Below, piece after piece: positions 8,903 through 16,635 of a stretch of 16,841 bases of DNA. The stretch is from positions 1 to 16,841 of the forward strand of contig JBOHPP010000115.1 in NCBI GenBank assembly GCA_050731755.1, given 5' to 3'. Source of the stretch: JBOHPP01 sp050731755. GTDB taxonomy: Bacteria > Methylomirabilota > Methylomirabilia > Rokubacteriales > CSP1-6. Under the pieces are notes generated by a model. The model saw only the letters and a list, made by a program, of their open reading frames with translations. It did not search any database and was not told the origin of the DNA. Position 1 is the first letter of the stretch, and each line of letters starts with the position of its first letter. Position numbers and translations under genes: made by a program.

Positions 8903-8931
8903 ATGGTAGTCCCCACCCCCCGCGCGAGCAA
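8903..8931 (-). promoter_or_regulatory. Putative sigma-70-like promoter of the CBS gene
   Basis: On the minus strand TTGCTC (8931-8926), a 17-base spacer and TACCAT (8908-8903) repeat exactly the hexamers and spacing found before korA, although the spacers themselves differ. The -35 lies about 29 bases past the LysR stop. Predicted start near 8896 gives a leader of about 43 bases. Confidence 0.6.
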
Positions 8932-8959
8932 CGTCGCCGCCGCGGCCCCGGGGAGCCGG

Positions 8960-9880
8960 TCACCGACTGGTCCGGCGGGCGGCTGCGGGCGCAGCGGCGG
9001 GATCCGACTCCTGCAGGAGCTGGATGAAGCGACTCACGGTCGGCGTGAGCGGCTTTTGCCGGCGGTGGATGATCCCCACCGGGCGGACGAGGTCGGCGAT
9101 CCCGAAGGGGACGACGGCCAGCGTTCGGATCCCGGCCTCCTTGTCCACCGTGTGCCGGGGCAGGATGCTCACGCCCGCCGCGATCATGATGGCCTGCTTG
9201 ATGGTCTCGATGTTGTCGAACTCCATGACGATGGGGGGCCGGACGCCGTGCTGGCGCAGCGCGCGGTCGATGGCCTTGCGGATCGTCAGTTCCCGGTCGA
9301 AGGCCACGAAGGCCTCGCTGGCGAGGTCGGCGGGCGTGATGGTGCGCCGTCGGGCCAGCCGGTGGTTGGGATGACAGACGAAGGCCATCGGCTCCGAGCG
9401 CAGCGGGATGACGGACAGCGCGCGGACAGCCGGCGGGTAGGACATGATCCCGACGTCGGCCTCGTCGTTCAGCACCGCCTCCACCACCTTGTGGGGATGG
9501 AGGCACTCGAGCTGGACGCGGGCGGTCGGATGGAGGGACATGAATCGTTGCAGGTGGTGGCTCATGTCGTGCAGACCGACCGAGTAGATGGCGGCCACCC
9601 GGACGGTGCCGTCCACCCGGGCCTTGACGGCGGCGATCTGGGCCTTGGCCTGATCCCAGGCGTCGAGGAGCCCACGGCAGGCGCTGTAGAAGGCTTGGCC
9701 CTCGGGAGTGACCACGAACGGGCGCTTCGTCCGGTCGATGAGGGCGACGCCGACGTCGCGCTCGAGCTGCTGGACGGCCTGGCTGGCCGCCGACTGGGAG
9801 ACGAAGCTCTGCTCGGCGCCCCGGGAAAAGCTCCGCAGCCGGACGATGTCACAGTAGAGCCGGAGCGTCTCGACTTGCAC
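8960..9880 (-). CDS. LysR-type transcriptional regulator, divergent from gltBD
   Basis: This 306-residue protein has an N-terminal winged helix-turn-helix (about 1-60: S-F-S-R-G-A-E-Q-S-F-V-S-Q-S-A-A-S-Q-A-V then L-E-R-D-V-G-V-A-L-I-D-R-T) and a LysR effector-binding domain (about 90-295). Its length is usual for the family. The start is a GTG at 9880: no ATG exists in frame nearby and the N terminus (V/M-Q-V-E-T-L-R-L-Y-C-D-I-V) is standard for CysB-like LysR proteins. No ribosome site precedes it. It is transcribed away from gltB across a 125-bp shared control region, the layout of B. subtilis gltC-gltAB, so a GltC-like role in glutamate synthase control is plausible by context. The downstream CBS and kor genes on the same strand could also be targets. 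The effector is unknown. Confidence 0.9.
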   Translation of the reverse strand: MQVETLRLYCDIVRLRSFSRGAEQSFVSQSAASQAVQQLERDVGVALIDRTKRPFVVTPEGQAFYSACRGLLDAWDQAKAQIAAVKARVDGTVRVAAIYSVGLHDMSHHLQRFMSLHPTARVQLECLHPHKVVEAVLNDEADVGIMSYPPAVRALSVIPLRSEPMAFVCHPNHRLARRRTITPADLASEAFVAFDRELTIRKAIDRALRQHGVRPPIVMEFDNIETIKQAIMIAAGVSILPRHTVDKEAGIRTLAVVPFGIADLVRPVGIIHRRQKPLTPTVSRFIQLLQESDPAAAPAAARRTSR

Positions 9881-9886
9881 GGGCAG

Positions 9887-9892
9887 ATCATA
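9887..9892 (-). promoter_or_regulatory. Putative -10 box giving a leaderless lysR transcript
   Basis: TATGAT (5/6 match to TATAAT) on the minus strand lies five bases before the GTG start of the LysR gene. Transcription would begin at or next to the start codon. This would fit the absence of any ribosome site there. No good -35 hexamer is visible at 16-18 bases upstream; TATAAG at 9911-9906 is an alternative -10. Confidence 0.3.
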
Positions 9893-9919
9893 CCATCAGG
9901 ATAACTTATACCTACCATC
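9891..9919. promoter_or_regulatory. Candidate LysR operator: paired TACCATC sites in the lysR-gltB control region
   Basis: TACCATC occurs at 9891-9897 and again at 9913-9919, 22 bp apart, about two helical turns. The first copy begins an imperfect dyad of the T-N11-A form typical of LysR sites (9891-9903, tAcCaTcAgGaTA). A short palindrome ATAA-C-TTAT lies between the copies at 9901-9909. The sites lie just upstream of the predicted gltB -35 box, a usual place for a LysR activator. Confidence 0.4.
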
Positions 9920-9932
9920 CAATTTTTTCCGG

Positions 9933-9961
9933 CTGACTAATGGTCCAGCCTCGGGTACTAT
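9933..9961 (+). promoter_or_regulatory. Putative gltBD promoter
   Basis: CTGACT (9933-9938) and TACTAT (9956-9961) are separated by 17 bases and match the -35 and -10 consensus at 4/6 each. Transcription would begin near 9968, about 38 bases before the gltB ATG. A 5-bp inverted repeat (TCGTG 9961-9965, CACGA 9974-9978) spans the predicted start and might be an operator. A CTCC stretch near 9988 could pair with the GGAG of the ribosome site, weakly. Confidence 0.5.
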
Positions 9962-10005
9962 CGTGCAACTTTTCACGAAGGGGCGAGCTCCCCCGGGAGG
10001 AGACG

Positions 10006-13000
10006 ATGGACCAGGGGGCGTCCGGCGCACAGGGCCTCTACGACCCGCGCTACGAGCATGATGCCTGCGGCGTCGGCTTCGTGGTCCACATCAAGGGCCG
10101 GAAGTCTCACGCCATCGTCCGCCAGGCGCTCACCGTCCTCAAGAACCTCCTGCACCGGGGCGCCTGCGGCTGCGAGCCCAACACCGGCGATGGCGCCGGC
10201 ATCCTGCTCCAGATGCCGGACCGGTTCCTGCGTCGCGAGTGCGGGCGGCTCGGGATCACCCTGCCGCCGGCCGGCGACTATGGTGCCGCCCTGGTCTTCC
10301 TGCCCCGTGATTTCATCCAGCGGGAGAAGATCCAGAGCCTGATCCAGACCATCGTGCTCGAGGAGGGACAGCGGTTCCTGGGCTGGCGGGACGTCCCCAC
10401 GGATTCGAGCCCGGTCGGGGCGTCGGCGCGGGCCTGCGAGCCCCACATCACGCAACTCTTCATCGGTCGGGGGCCGACGGCGCGCGACCATGCCCACTTC
10501 GAGAGGAAGCTCTACGTCATCCGCAAGCAGATCGAAAGCGCCATCGCAGCGATGGAGTTCGCGGACAAGAAGCTGGTCTACCTGCCGAGCCTCTCCTCGA
10601 ACACCCTGATCTACAAGGGCATGCTCTCGGCCGACCAGATCGAGACCATGTACCCGGACATCACGGATCCCGACGTGGAGTCGGCGCTGGCCCTGGTGCA
10701 CCAGCGCTTCAGCACCAACACGTTCCCGTCCTGGCCGCTGGCCCACCCGTATCGTTACATCGCCCACAACGGCGAGATCAACACGCTCCGCGGCAACATC
10801 AACTGGATGCGGGCGCGCGAGGCCCTCTGCCGGTCCAATCTCCTGGGCGACGATCTCGCCAAGGTCTTTCCGGTGACCCGCGAAGGGCTCTCGGACTCGG
10901 CGACGTTCGACAACGTCCTCGAGTTCCTGGTCATGAACGGCCGATCCCTGCCCCACGCGATCCTCATGATGATCCCCGAGCCCTGGCAGAACCACGAGTC
11001 CATGAGCGCGGATCGCCGGGCCTTCTACGAGTACCACGCCTCGCTCATGGAGCCGTGGGACGGGCCAGCCTCCATCGCCTTCACGGATGGCACCGTCATC
11101 GGCGCCGTGCTCGACCGCAACGGGCTCCGGCCCTCGCGCTACTACGTCACCAAAGACGACCTGGTCATCATGGCCTCCGAGGTCGGGGTGCTGGACATCC
11201 CGCCGGACAACGTGCGGGTCAAGGAGCGGCTGCATCCCGGCCGCATCTTCCTGGTCGACACCGCGCAGGGCCGGATCATCGACGACGAGGAGATCAAGGC
11301 CCGGCTGGCCGCCGAGCACCCCTACGCTGAGTGGCTCCGCCAGAACCTGGTCTCGCTGGCAGACCTGCCCGAGGCGCCGGTGGCCGCGCCCGACCACGAG
11401 ACGGTCCTCACCCGCCAGATCACCTTCGGCTACACCCACGAGGACTTGCGCATCCTGCTCGGACCCATGGCCCGACAGGCCGAGGAACCGGTGGGCTCGA
11501 TGGGAACCGACACGGCGCTGGCCGTCCTGTCGGATCGGCCGCGCCCTCTCTACGACTACTTCAAGCAGCTCTTCGCCCAGGTCACCAACCCGCCGCTCGA
11601 CCAGATCCGCGAGGAGCTGGTGACCTCGATGGAGTCCACCGTGGGGCCCGAGCGCAACCTGCTCGAGCCCGAGCCGGAGTCCTGCCATCAGATCACGCTG
11701 CCCGACCCCGTCCTCACCAACGAGGAGCTGGCCAAGCTCCGCCACGTCGATCAACACGGGTTCAAGTCGTCGACCCTGCCCATGCTCTACGCGGTCGCCG
11801 AAGGGCCGACGGGACTGGAGCGGGCGCTGGAGGGGCTGCAGCGGCGGGCCAGCCAGGCCATTGCCGACGGCGCCAACGTCCTCGTCCTCAGCGATCGGGG
11901 GATCAGCCGCGAGCAGGCGGCCATCCCGAGTTTGTTGGCCACGGCGGCCGTGCACCACCACCTCGTGCGCCGCGGCGAGCGCACCCGCTGCGGGCTCGTC
12001 GTGGAGACGGGCGACGCGCGCGAGGTCCACCACATGTGTCTGCTCATCGGCTATGGGGCCGGCGCCGTCAACCCCTGGGTGGCCTTCGAGACCCTCGACG
12101 ACATGATCCGTGAAGGCCTGTTGCCTGGGCTGGATCGGACCAAGTCCGTGAAGAATTACATCAAGGCCCTCAACAAGGGAATCCTCAAGGTCATGGCCAA
12201 GATGGGAATCTCCACGCTGCAGAGCTACTGCGGCGCCCAGATCTTCGAGGCCATCGGCCTGAACCGGGACGTCGTGGATCGCTACTTCGCCGGCACCGCC
12301 TCGCGCGTGTCGGGGATCGGCATCGACGTGATCCACGAGGAGGTGCGGCGCCGTCACGAGCACGCCTTCCCCGAGCGGCCGGTGGGGCCGCCCGAGCTGG
12401 ACTGGGGCGGCGAGTACCAGTGGCGCCGCGACGGCGAGTTCCACATGGTCAACCCCGACTCCGTCGCCCGGCTGCAGCACGCCACCCGGTCCGGAAATTA
12501 TGTGGCGTTCAAGGAGTATTCGCGGCTCGTCGACGACCAGAGCCGTCGCCGAGCGACCCTCCGTGGCCTCATCGAGCTCAAACCGGCGCTTGAGCCGATC
12601 CCGCTGGAGGAAGTGGAGCCGGTGGAGGCGATCTTCAAGCGCTTCGCCACCGGCGCCATGTCCTACGGCTCGATCAGCCAGGAGGCTCACGAGACCCTCG
12701 CCATCGCGATGAATCGGATCGGGGGAAAATCAAACACAGGCGAGGGCGGCGAGGACCCGGCCCGCTACCGGCGGGACGCCAACGGGGATTGGCGGCGGAG
12801 CGCAGTCAAGCAGGTGGCCTCCGGCCGGTTCGGCGTGACGAGCGAGTACCTGGTCAACGCCGACGATCTCCAGATCAAGATGGCCCAGGGCGCCAAGCCC
12901 GGGGAAGGCGGCCAGTTGCCCGGCCACAAGGTGTACCCGTGGATCGCGCGGGTGCGGTTCGCCACGCCGGGCGTGGCTCTCATCTCGCCCCCCCCGCACC

Positions 13001-14568
13001 ACGACATCTACTCCATCGAGGACATCAAGCAACTCATCCACGACCTCAAGAACGCCAATCCTCGGGCTCGCGTGCATGTGAAGCTCGTGGCCGAGGTGGG
13101 CGTGGGCACGGTGGCGGCCGGTGTGGCCAAGGCGTTCTCGGACGTGGTGCTGATCTCGGGCCACGACGGCGGCACCGGAGCCTCGCCGCTCACCTCTATC
13201 AAGCACGGCGGCATCCCCTGGGAGCTCGGCCTGGCCGAGACCCAGCAGGTCCTCGTCATGAACAAACTCCGCGACCGCATCACCGTCCAGGTCGACGGCC
13301 AGATGAAGACGGGCCGCGACGTGGTCATCGCCGCCCTGCTGGGCGCCGAAGAGTTCGGCTTCTCGACCTCCCCCCTGGTGGTCCTCGGGTGCATCATGAT
13401 GCGGGTCTGCCATCTCAACACCTGCCCGGTCGGCATCGCCACCCAGGACCCCGAGTTGCGCAAGCGCTTCGCCGGGCGGCCCGAGCACGTCGTGAACTTC
13501 TTCCGGTTCCTGGCCCAGGAGGTCCGCGAGTCCATGGCCAGGCTCGGCTTCCGGACGATGGCCGAGATGATCGGCCGAGTGGACAGGCTCGACGTCAAGC
13601 CGGCCCTCGACCACTGGAAGGCGCGCGGCCTGGACCTCTCGGCGATCCTCTACCAGCCCGCCGTGCCTGCGGAGGTGCCCCGCCGCAAAGTCCGCGAGCA
13701 GGACCATGGCCTCGAGCGGTCGCTGGACGCCACGACGATTCTCCCGGCCTGTCGGCCGGCCGTCGAGGATCGCAAGCCGGTCGAGCTGGCCCTGCCCATT
13801 CGCAACGTCAACCGCTCCGTCGGCACGATCCTCGGCTCGGAGATCACCCGGCGCTGGGGCGGCCCGGGACTGCCCGACGACACGATCCGGCTGCACTTCT
13901 CCGGATCGGCGGGCCAGAGCTTCGGGGCCTTCGTGCCCCGCGGCATCACCATGGTGCTGGAAGGGGATGCCAACGACTACTGGGGCAAAGGGCTGTCGGG
14001 GGGGCAACTCATCGCCTATCCGCCGCGTGGATCGACCTTTCTGGCCGAGGCCAACATCATCATCGGCAACGTGGCCCTCTACGGCGCCACCAGCGGCGAG
14101 GCCTACGTGCGCGGCGTCGCCGGTGAGCGGTTCTGCGTGCGCAACTCCGGGGTTCACGCCGTCGTCGAAGGCGTCGGCGACCACGGCTGCGAGTACATGA
14201 CGGGCGGACGCGTGGTGGTCCTGGGCCGGGCCGGACGCAACTTCGCCGCCGGCATGTCGGGCGGCCTCGCCTTCGTGCTGGACCGCGACGGCGATTTCAA
14301 ACGCCGCTGCAACCTCGGCATGGTGGACCTCGAGCCGCTGGACCAGGCCGAAGACATCCGCCTCGTCCGCGGCCTGATCCGGCGCCACGTCGACCTGACC
14401 GGCTCGCCCCACGGGGCCCGAATTCTTACCGAGTGGATCGACCTGCAGCCACGGTTCGTCAAGATCACCCCGCGCGACTTCAAGCGGGTGCAGCTGGCCG
14501 AGACTCGGGCGCGGGCCGAGGGCCGCGAGCCCACGTTCGCCGAGCTGGTCGGCCAGACCAGCGGCTAG
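10006..14568 (+). CDS. gltB: Glutamate synthase (NADPH) large subunit
   Basis: This 1520-residue protein makes glutamate from glutamine and 2-oxoglutarate with GltD. The ATG at 10006 follows GGGAGGAG; it gives a 20-residue propeptide ending at the catalytic C21 (H-D-A-C-G-V-G-F), which must become the N-terminal nucleophile after cleavage. Domains in order: class II glutaminase (about 21-440, with R-F-S-T-N-T-F-P and H-N-G-E-I-N-T-L-R-G-N), central domain, FMN-binding synthase domain (G-G-K-S-N-T-G-E-G-G-E-D; S-G-H-D-G-G-T-G-A-S-P), and the C-terminal G-x-G-x-G beta-helix domain. The 3Fe-4S ligands are C1129, C1135 and C1140, with the same spacing as in well-studied bacterial enzymes. Length matches E. 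coli GltB. An in-frame ATG at 9940 lies upstream of the predicted transcription start and is rejected. gltD follows after six bases. Confidence 0.97.
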   Translation: MDQGASGAQGLYDPRYEHDACGVGFVVHIKGRKSHAIVRQALTVLKNLLHRGACGCEPNTGDGAGILLQMPDRFLRRECGRLGITLPPAGDYGAALVFLPRDFIQREKIQSLIQTIVLEEGQRFLGWRDVPTDSSPVGASARACEPHITQLFIGRGPTARDHAHFERKLYVIRKQIESAIAAMEFADKKLVYLPSLSSNTLIYKGMLSADQIETMYPDITDPDVESALALVHQRFSTNTFPSWPLAHPYRYIAHNGEINTLRGNINWMRAREALCRSNLLGDDLAKVFPVTREGLSDSATFDNVLEFLVMNGRSLPHAILMMIPEPWQNHESMSADRRAFYEYHASLMEPWDGPASIAFTDGTVIGAVLDRNGLRPSRYYVTKDDLVIMASEVGVLDIPPDNVRVKERLHPGRIFLVDTAQGRIIDDEEIKARLAAEHPYAEWLRQNLVSLADLPEAPVAAPDHETVLTRQITFGYTHEDLRILLGPMARQAEEPVGSMGTDTALAVLSDRPRPLYDYFKQLFAQVTNPPLDQIREELVTSMESTVGPERNLLEPEPESCHQITLPDPVLTNEELAKLRHVDQHGFKSSTLPMLYAVAEGPTGLERALEGLQRRASQAIADGANVLVLSDRGISREQAAIPSLLATAAVHHHLVRRGERTRCGLVVETGDAREVHHMCLLIGYGAGAVNPWVAFETLDDMIREGLLPGLDRTKSVKNYIKALNKGILKVMAKMGISTLQSYCGAQIFEAIGLNRDVVDRYFAGTASRVSGIGIDVIHEEVRRRHEHAFPERPVGPPELDWGGEYQWRRDGEFHMVNPDSVARLQHATRSGNYVAFKEYSRLVDDQSRRRATLRGLIELKPALEPIPLEEVEPVEAIFKRFATGAMSYGSISQEAHETLAIAMNRIGGKSNTGEGGEDPARYRRDANGDWRRSAVKQVASGRFGVTSEYLVNADDLQIKMAQGAKPGEGGQLPGHKVYPWIARVRFATPGVALISPPPHHDIYSIEDIKQLIHDLKNANPRARVHVKLVAEVGVGTVAAGVAKAFSDVVLISGHDGGTGASPLTSIKHGGIPWELGLAETQQVLVMNKLRDRITVQVDGQMKTGRDVVIAALLGAEEFGFSTSPLVVLGCIMMRVCHLNTCPVGIATQDPELRKRFAGRPEHVVNFFRFLAQEVRESMARLGFRTMAEMIGRVDRLDVKPALDHWKARGLDLSAILYQPAVPAEVPRRKVREQDHGLERSLDATTILPACRPAVEDRKPVELALPIRNVNRSVGTILGSEITRRWGGPGLPDDTIRLHFSGSAGQSFGAFVPRGITMVLEGDANDYWGKGLSGGQLIAYPPRGSTFLAEANIIIGNVALYGATSGEAYVRGVAGERFCVRNSGVHAVVEGVGDHGCEYMTGGRVVVLGRAGRNFAAGMSGGLAFVLDRDGDFKRRCNLGMVDLEPLDQAEDIRLVRGLIRRHVDLTGSPHGARILTEWIDLQPRFVKITPRDFKRVQLAETRARAEGREPTFAELVGQTSG

Positions 14569-14574
14569 CCTCGG

Positions 14575-16020
14575 GTGGGCAAAACCACCGGGTTCCTGGA
14601 GATCGGACGGAAGAAGCCGCCGGGGCGGCCCATCGAAGAACGGCTCGGGGACTGGAAAGAGGTCTATCTCCCCTACCCCGACGACGACCTCAAGAAGCAG
14701 GCCGCGCGCTGCATGGATTGCGGCATCCCCTTCTGTCATCAGGGCTGCCCGCTCGGAAACCTCATCCCGGACTGGAACGACCTCGTCTACCGACACCACT
14801 GGCAGGACGCCCTCCAGCGCCTGCACGCCACCAACAACTTCCCTGAGTTCACCGGCAAGCTTTGTCCCGCTCCGTGCGAGGGCGCCTGTGTGCTCGGGAT
14901 CAACGACGATCCAGTGACCATCAAGGCGGTCGAGAACACCATCATCGACCGCGCCTGGGACGAAGGCTGGGTCCTCCCCCAGCCCCCGGCGGTCCGCACC
15001 GGCAAGCGGGTCGCCGTGGTCGGCTCCGGACCGGCCGGCCTGGCCGCGGCCGCGCAGCTCAACCACGCCGGTCATGGGGTCACCGTCTTCGAGCGCTCCG
15101 ATCGAATCGGTGGGCTGCTCCGCTACGGGATCCCCGAGTTCAAGATGGAGAAGCGCTTCCTGGAGCGGCGGCTCGAGGTCATGGAGAAGGAGGGCGTCGC
15201 CTTTCGCCCGAACGTCGAGGTCGGCGTCGGCTTCCCCGTGCGGGCGCTGATGGAGGAGTTCGACGCCGTCGTGCTCGCCTGTGGGGCCGAGTGGCCACGC
15301 GACCTGTCGGTCCCGGGGCGAGAGCTCGCCGGCATCCACTTCGCGATGGACTACCTGACGCTGCAGAACAAGCGGTGCGAGGGCGACTCCATTCCCGATG
15401 AGCGATTCATCACCGCGCGTGGCAAGCGGGTGATCATCATCGGCGGGGGCGACACCGGCGCCGACTGCCTGGGCACCGTGCATCGCCAAGGCGCCCGCTC
15501 CGTGCACCAGTTCGAGCTGCTGCCGCGGCCGCCCGACACGCGCGCGCCCGACAACCCCTGGCCGCAGTGGCCCAACGTCTTCCGCGTGTCCGCGGCTCAC
15601 CAGGAGGGCGGCGAGCGCGTGTACGCGGTGTCCACGCAGCGGTTTCTGGGCGACGAGCGCGGCCACGTCAGGGCGCTGGAGGCGGTCCGGGTGGAGATGG
15701 TGCGCGAGGGAGGCCGCCTGGAGTTTCGGCCGCTGCTGGGCACCGAGTTCCCCCTCGAGGTGGACCTGGTTCTCCTGGCCATGGGCTTCCTCGGCCCCCA
15801 GCGCCGAGGCCCGATCGAGGAGTTGGGGCTTCGGCTCACCGAGCGCGGCAACGTGTGGCGCGACCAGGACTGGATGACGAGCGCGCCCGCAGTGTTCACC
15901 TGCGGGGACATGCAGCGCGGACAGTCGCTCATCGTGTGGGCGATCGCCGAGGGGCGGTCGTGCGCGCGCGGCGTCGACCTCCATCTGATGGGGAAGTCCG
16001 ACCTACCGGCGCCGCTGTAG
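14575..16020 (+). CDS. gltD: Glutamate synthase (NADPH) small subunit
   Basis: This 481-residue flavoprotein (E. coli GltD about 472) takes electrons from NADPH through FAD and two 4Fe-4S clusters to GltB. N-terminal cysteines are C46, C49, C54 and C58, then C97, C101 and C105. The FAD-binding segment V-A-V-V-G-S-G-P-A-G-L-A-A-A lies at about 146-159, and the NADPH-binding segment V-I-I-I-G-G-G-D-T-G-A-D-C-L near 285-300. The C terminus S-D-L-P-A-P-L is the usual family ending, so the gene is complete. The start is GTG (GKTTGFLEI), six bases after the gltB stop, without a strong ribosome site; translation probably re-initiates from gltB. Confidence 0.95.
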   Translation: MGKTTGFLEIGRKKPPGRPIEERLGDWKEVYLPYPDDDLKKQAARCMDCGIPFCHQGCPLGNLIPDWNDLVYRHHWQDALQRLHATNNFPEFTGKLCPAPCEGACVLGINDDPVTIKAVENTIIDRAWDEGWVLPQPPAVRTGKRVAVVGSGPAGLAAAAQLNHAGHGVTVFERSDRIGGLLRYGIPEFKMEKRFLERRLEVMEKEGVAFRPNVEVGVGFPVRALMEEFDAVVLACGAEWPRDLSVPGRELAGIHFAMDYLTLQNKRCEGDSIPDERFITARGKRVIIIGGGDTGADCLGTVHRQGARSVHQFELLPRPPDTRAPDNPWPQWPNVFRVSAAHQEGGERVYAVSTQRFLGDERGHVRALEAVRVEMVREGGRLEFRPLLGTEFPLEVDLVLLAMGFLGPQRRGPIEELGLRLTERGNVWRDQDWMTSAPAVFTCGDMQRGQSLIVWAIAEGRSCARGVDLHLMGKSDLPAPL

Positions 16021-16028
16021 CTCAGAGG

Positions 16029-16124
16029 AACCGCCTGACGTTCGAAGACTGGACGGCCGCCATGGCCAGCCACGACGACAACCACCTCAACCAGTTCGGC
16101 CGCGCCCTCGCCGGCCGCACCTGA
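16029..16124 (+). pseudogene. C-terminal remnant of a DinB-family gene
   Basis: Right after gltD, in a different frame, the translation reads L-T-F-E-D-W-T-A-A-M-A-S-H-D-D-N-H-L-N-Q and ends at a TGA (16122-16124). It lines up without gaps with the C-terminal helix of the intact DinB protein just downstream (Y-T-A-E-D-W-L-K-I-Y-A-E-H-L-E-I-H-A-R-Q), sharing T, E, D, W, A, both metal-ligand histidines and Q. There is no N-terminal part; the homologous region begins within about 10 bases of the gltD stop. I read this as the stump of a second DinB paralogue left by a deletion. A chance match in a shadow frame is possible but the spacing of conserved residues argues against it. Confidence 0.6.
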
Positions 16125-16140
16125 GCGCTCGGAGCCCATC

Positions 16141-16635
16141 ATGCCGCTGACGAGTATCGAGCGTGACGCGCTGATCCAGCGCTATGCCGAGGGTCCCGGG
16201 CGCCTCACAGCGGCGCTGGCGACGGTGCCGCCGGCGGCCATGAAGTGGCGGCCCAAGCCCGGCGAGTGGTCGGCCCACGAAGTCGTCTGCCACTGCGCCG
16301 ACGCGGAGACCAACGCCGCCGCGCGCATCCGCTTTCTCGCCGTGGAGAAGAACCCCGTGATCCTGGGCTACGATCAGAACGCGTGGGCGAGCGCGCTGGA
16401 CTATCACGCCCATCCGCTGGAGGCGGCGCTCGCCGCGGTGGAAGGCGTGCGGGCCAACACGGCGGCCCTGCTTCGCCGCCTGCCCGCCGACGTCTGGACC
16501 AGGGAAGGACGCCACACGGAATCCGGGCGGTACACGGCGGAGGACTGGCTCAAGATTTACGCCGAGCACCTCGAGATCCACGCGCGCCAGATCGAGGACA
16601 ACGTGGTGGCCTGGCGCTCCCGCGCCGGCGCCTAG
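16141..16635 (+). CDS. DinB-family protein (DinB_2/YfiT-like four-helix metalloprotein)
   Basis: This 164-residue protein has the usual length and pattern of the DinB superfamily: W-R-P-K-P-G-E-W-S-A-H46-E-V-V-C-H early, and E-D-W-L-K-I-Y-A-E-H143-L-E-I-H147-A-R-Q-I at the C terminus. H46, H143 and H147 would be the three metal ligands. Members are small helical bundles that bind Ni, Zn or Fe; some are thiol-dependent transferases or hydrolases, and most are uncharacterised. The ATG is preceded by GGAG at six-base spacing. It lies 120 bases after gltD with a DinB-like remnant in between, and an alpha/beta hydrolase continues in the same frame directly after its TAG stop. Specific function cannot be assigned. 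Confidence 0.87.
   Translation: MPLTSIERDALIQRYAEGPGRLTAALATVPPAAMKWRPKPGEWSAHEVVCHCADAETNAAARIRFLAVEKNPVILGYDQNAWASALDYHAHPLEAALAAVEGVRANTAALLRRLPADVWTREGRHTESGRYTAEDWLKIYAEHLEIHARQIEDNVVAWRSRAGA

Noticed and set aside
9940..10005. Upstream in-frame ATG that would lengthen GltB by 22 residues
   Set aside because: It lies before the predicted transcription start, has no ribosome site, and the ATG at 10006 has a strong one and gives a normal-length propeptide before the catalytic cysteine.
9973..12690. A 905-codon open frame on the minus strand opposite the first half of gltB
   Set aside because: Same GC-driven shadow effect; no conserved motif, and gltB is unambiguous on the plus strand.
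12730..15984. A 1084-codon open frame on the minus strand opposite gltB and gltD
   Set aside because: It is antisense to two certain genes, spans their junction, and is rich in H, D, R, A and V as expected from the mirror frame of high-GC coding sequence. No domain is recognisable.
16092..16118. GC-rich inverted repeat (CGGCCG ... CGGCCG) as a gltBD terminator
   Set aside because: Short, without a T-run, inside the DinB-like remnant, and common by chance at this GC content.
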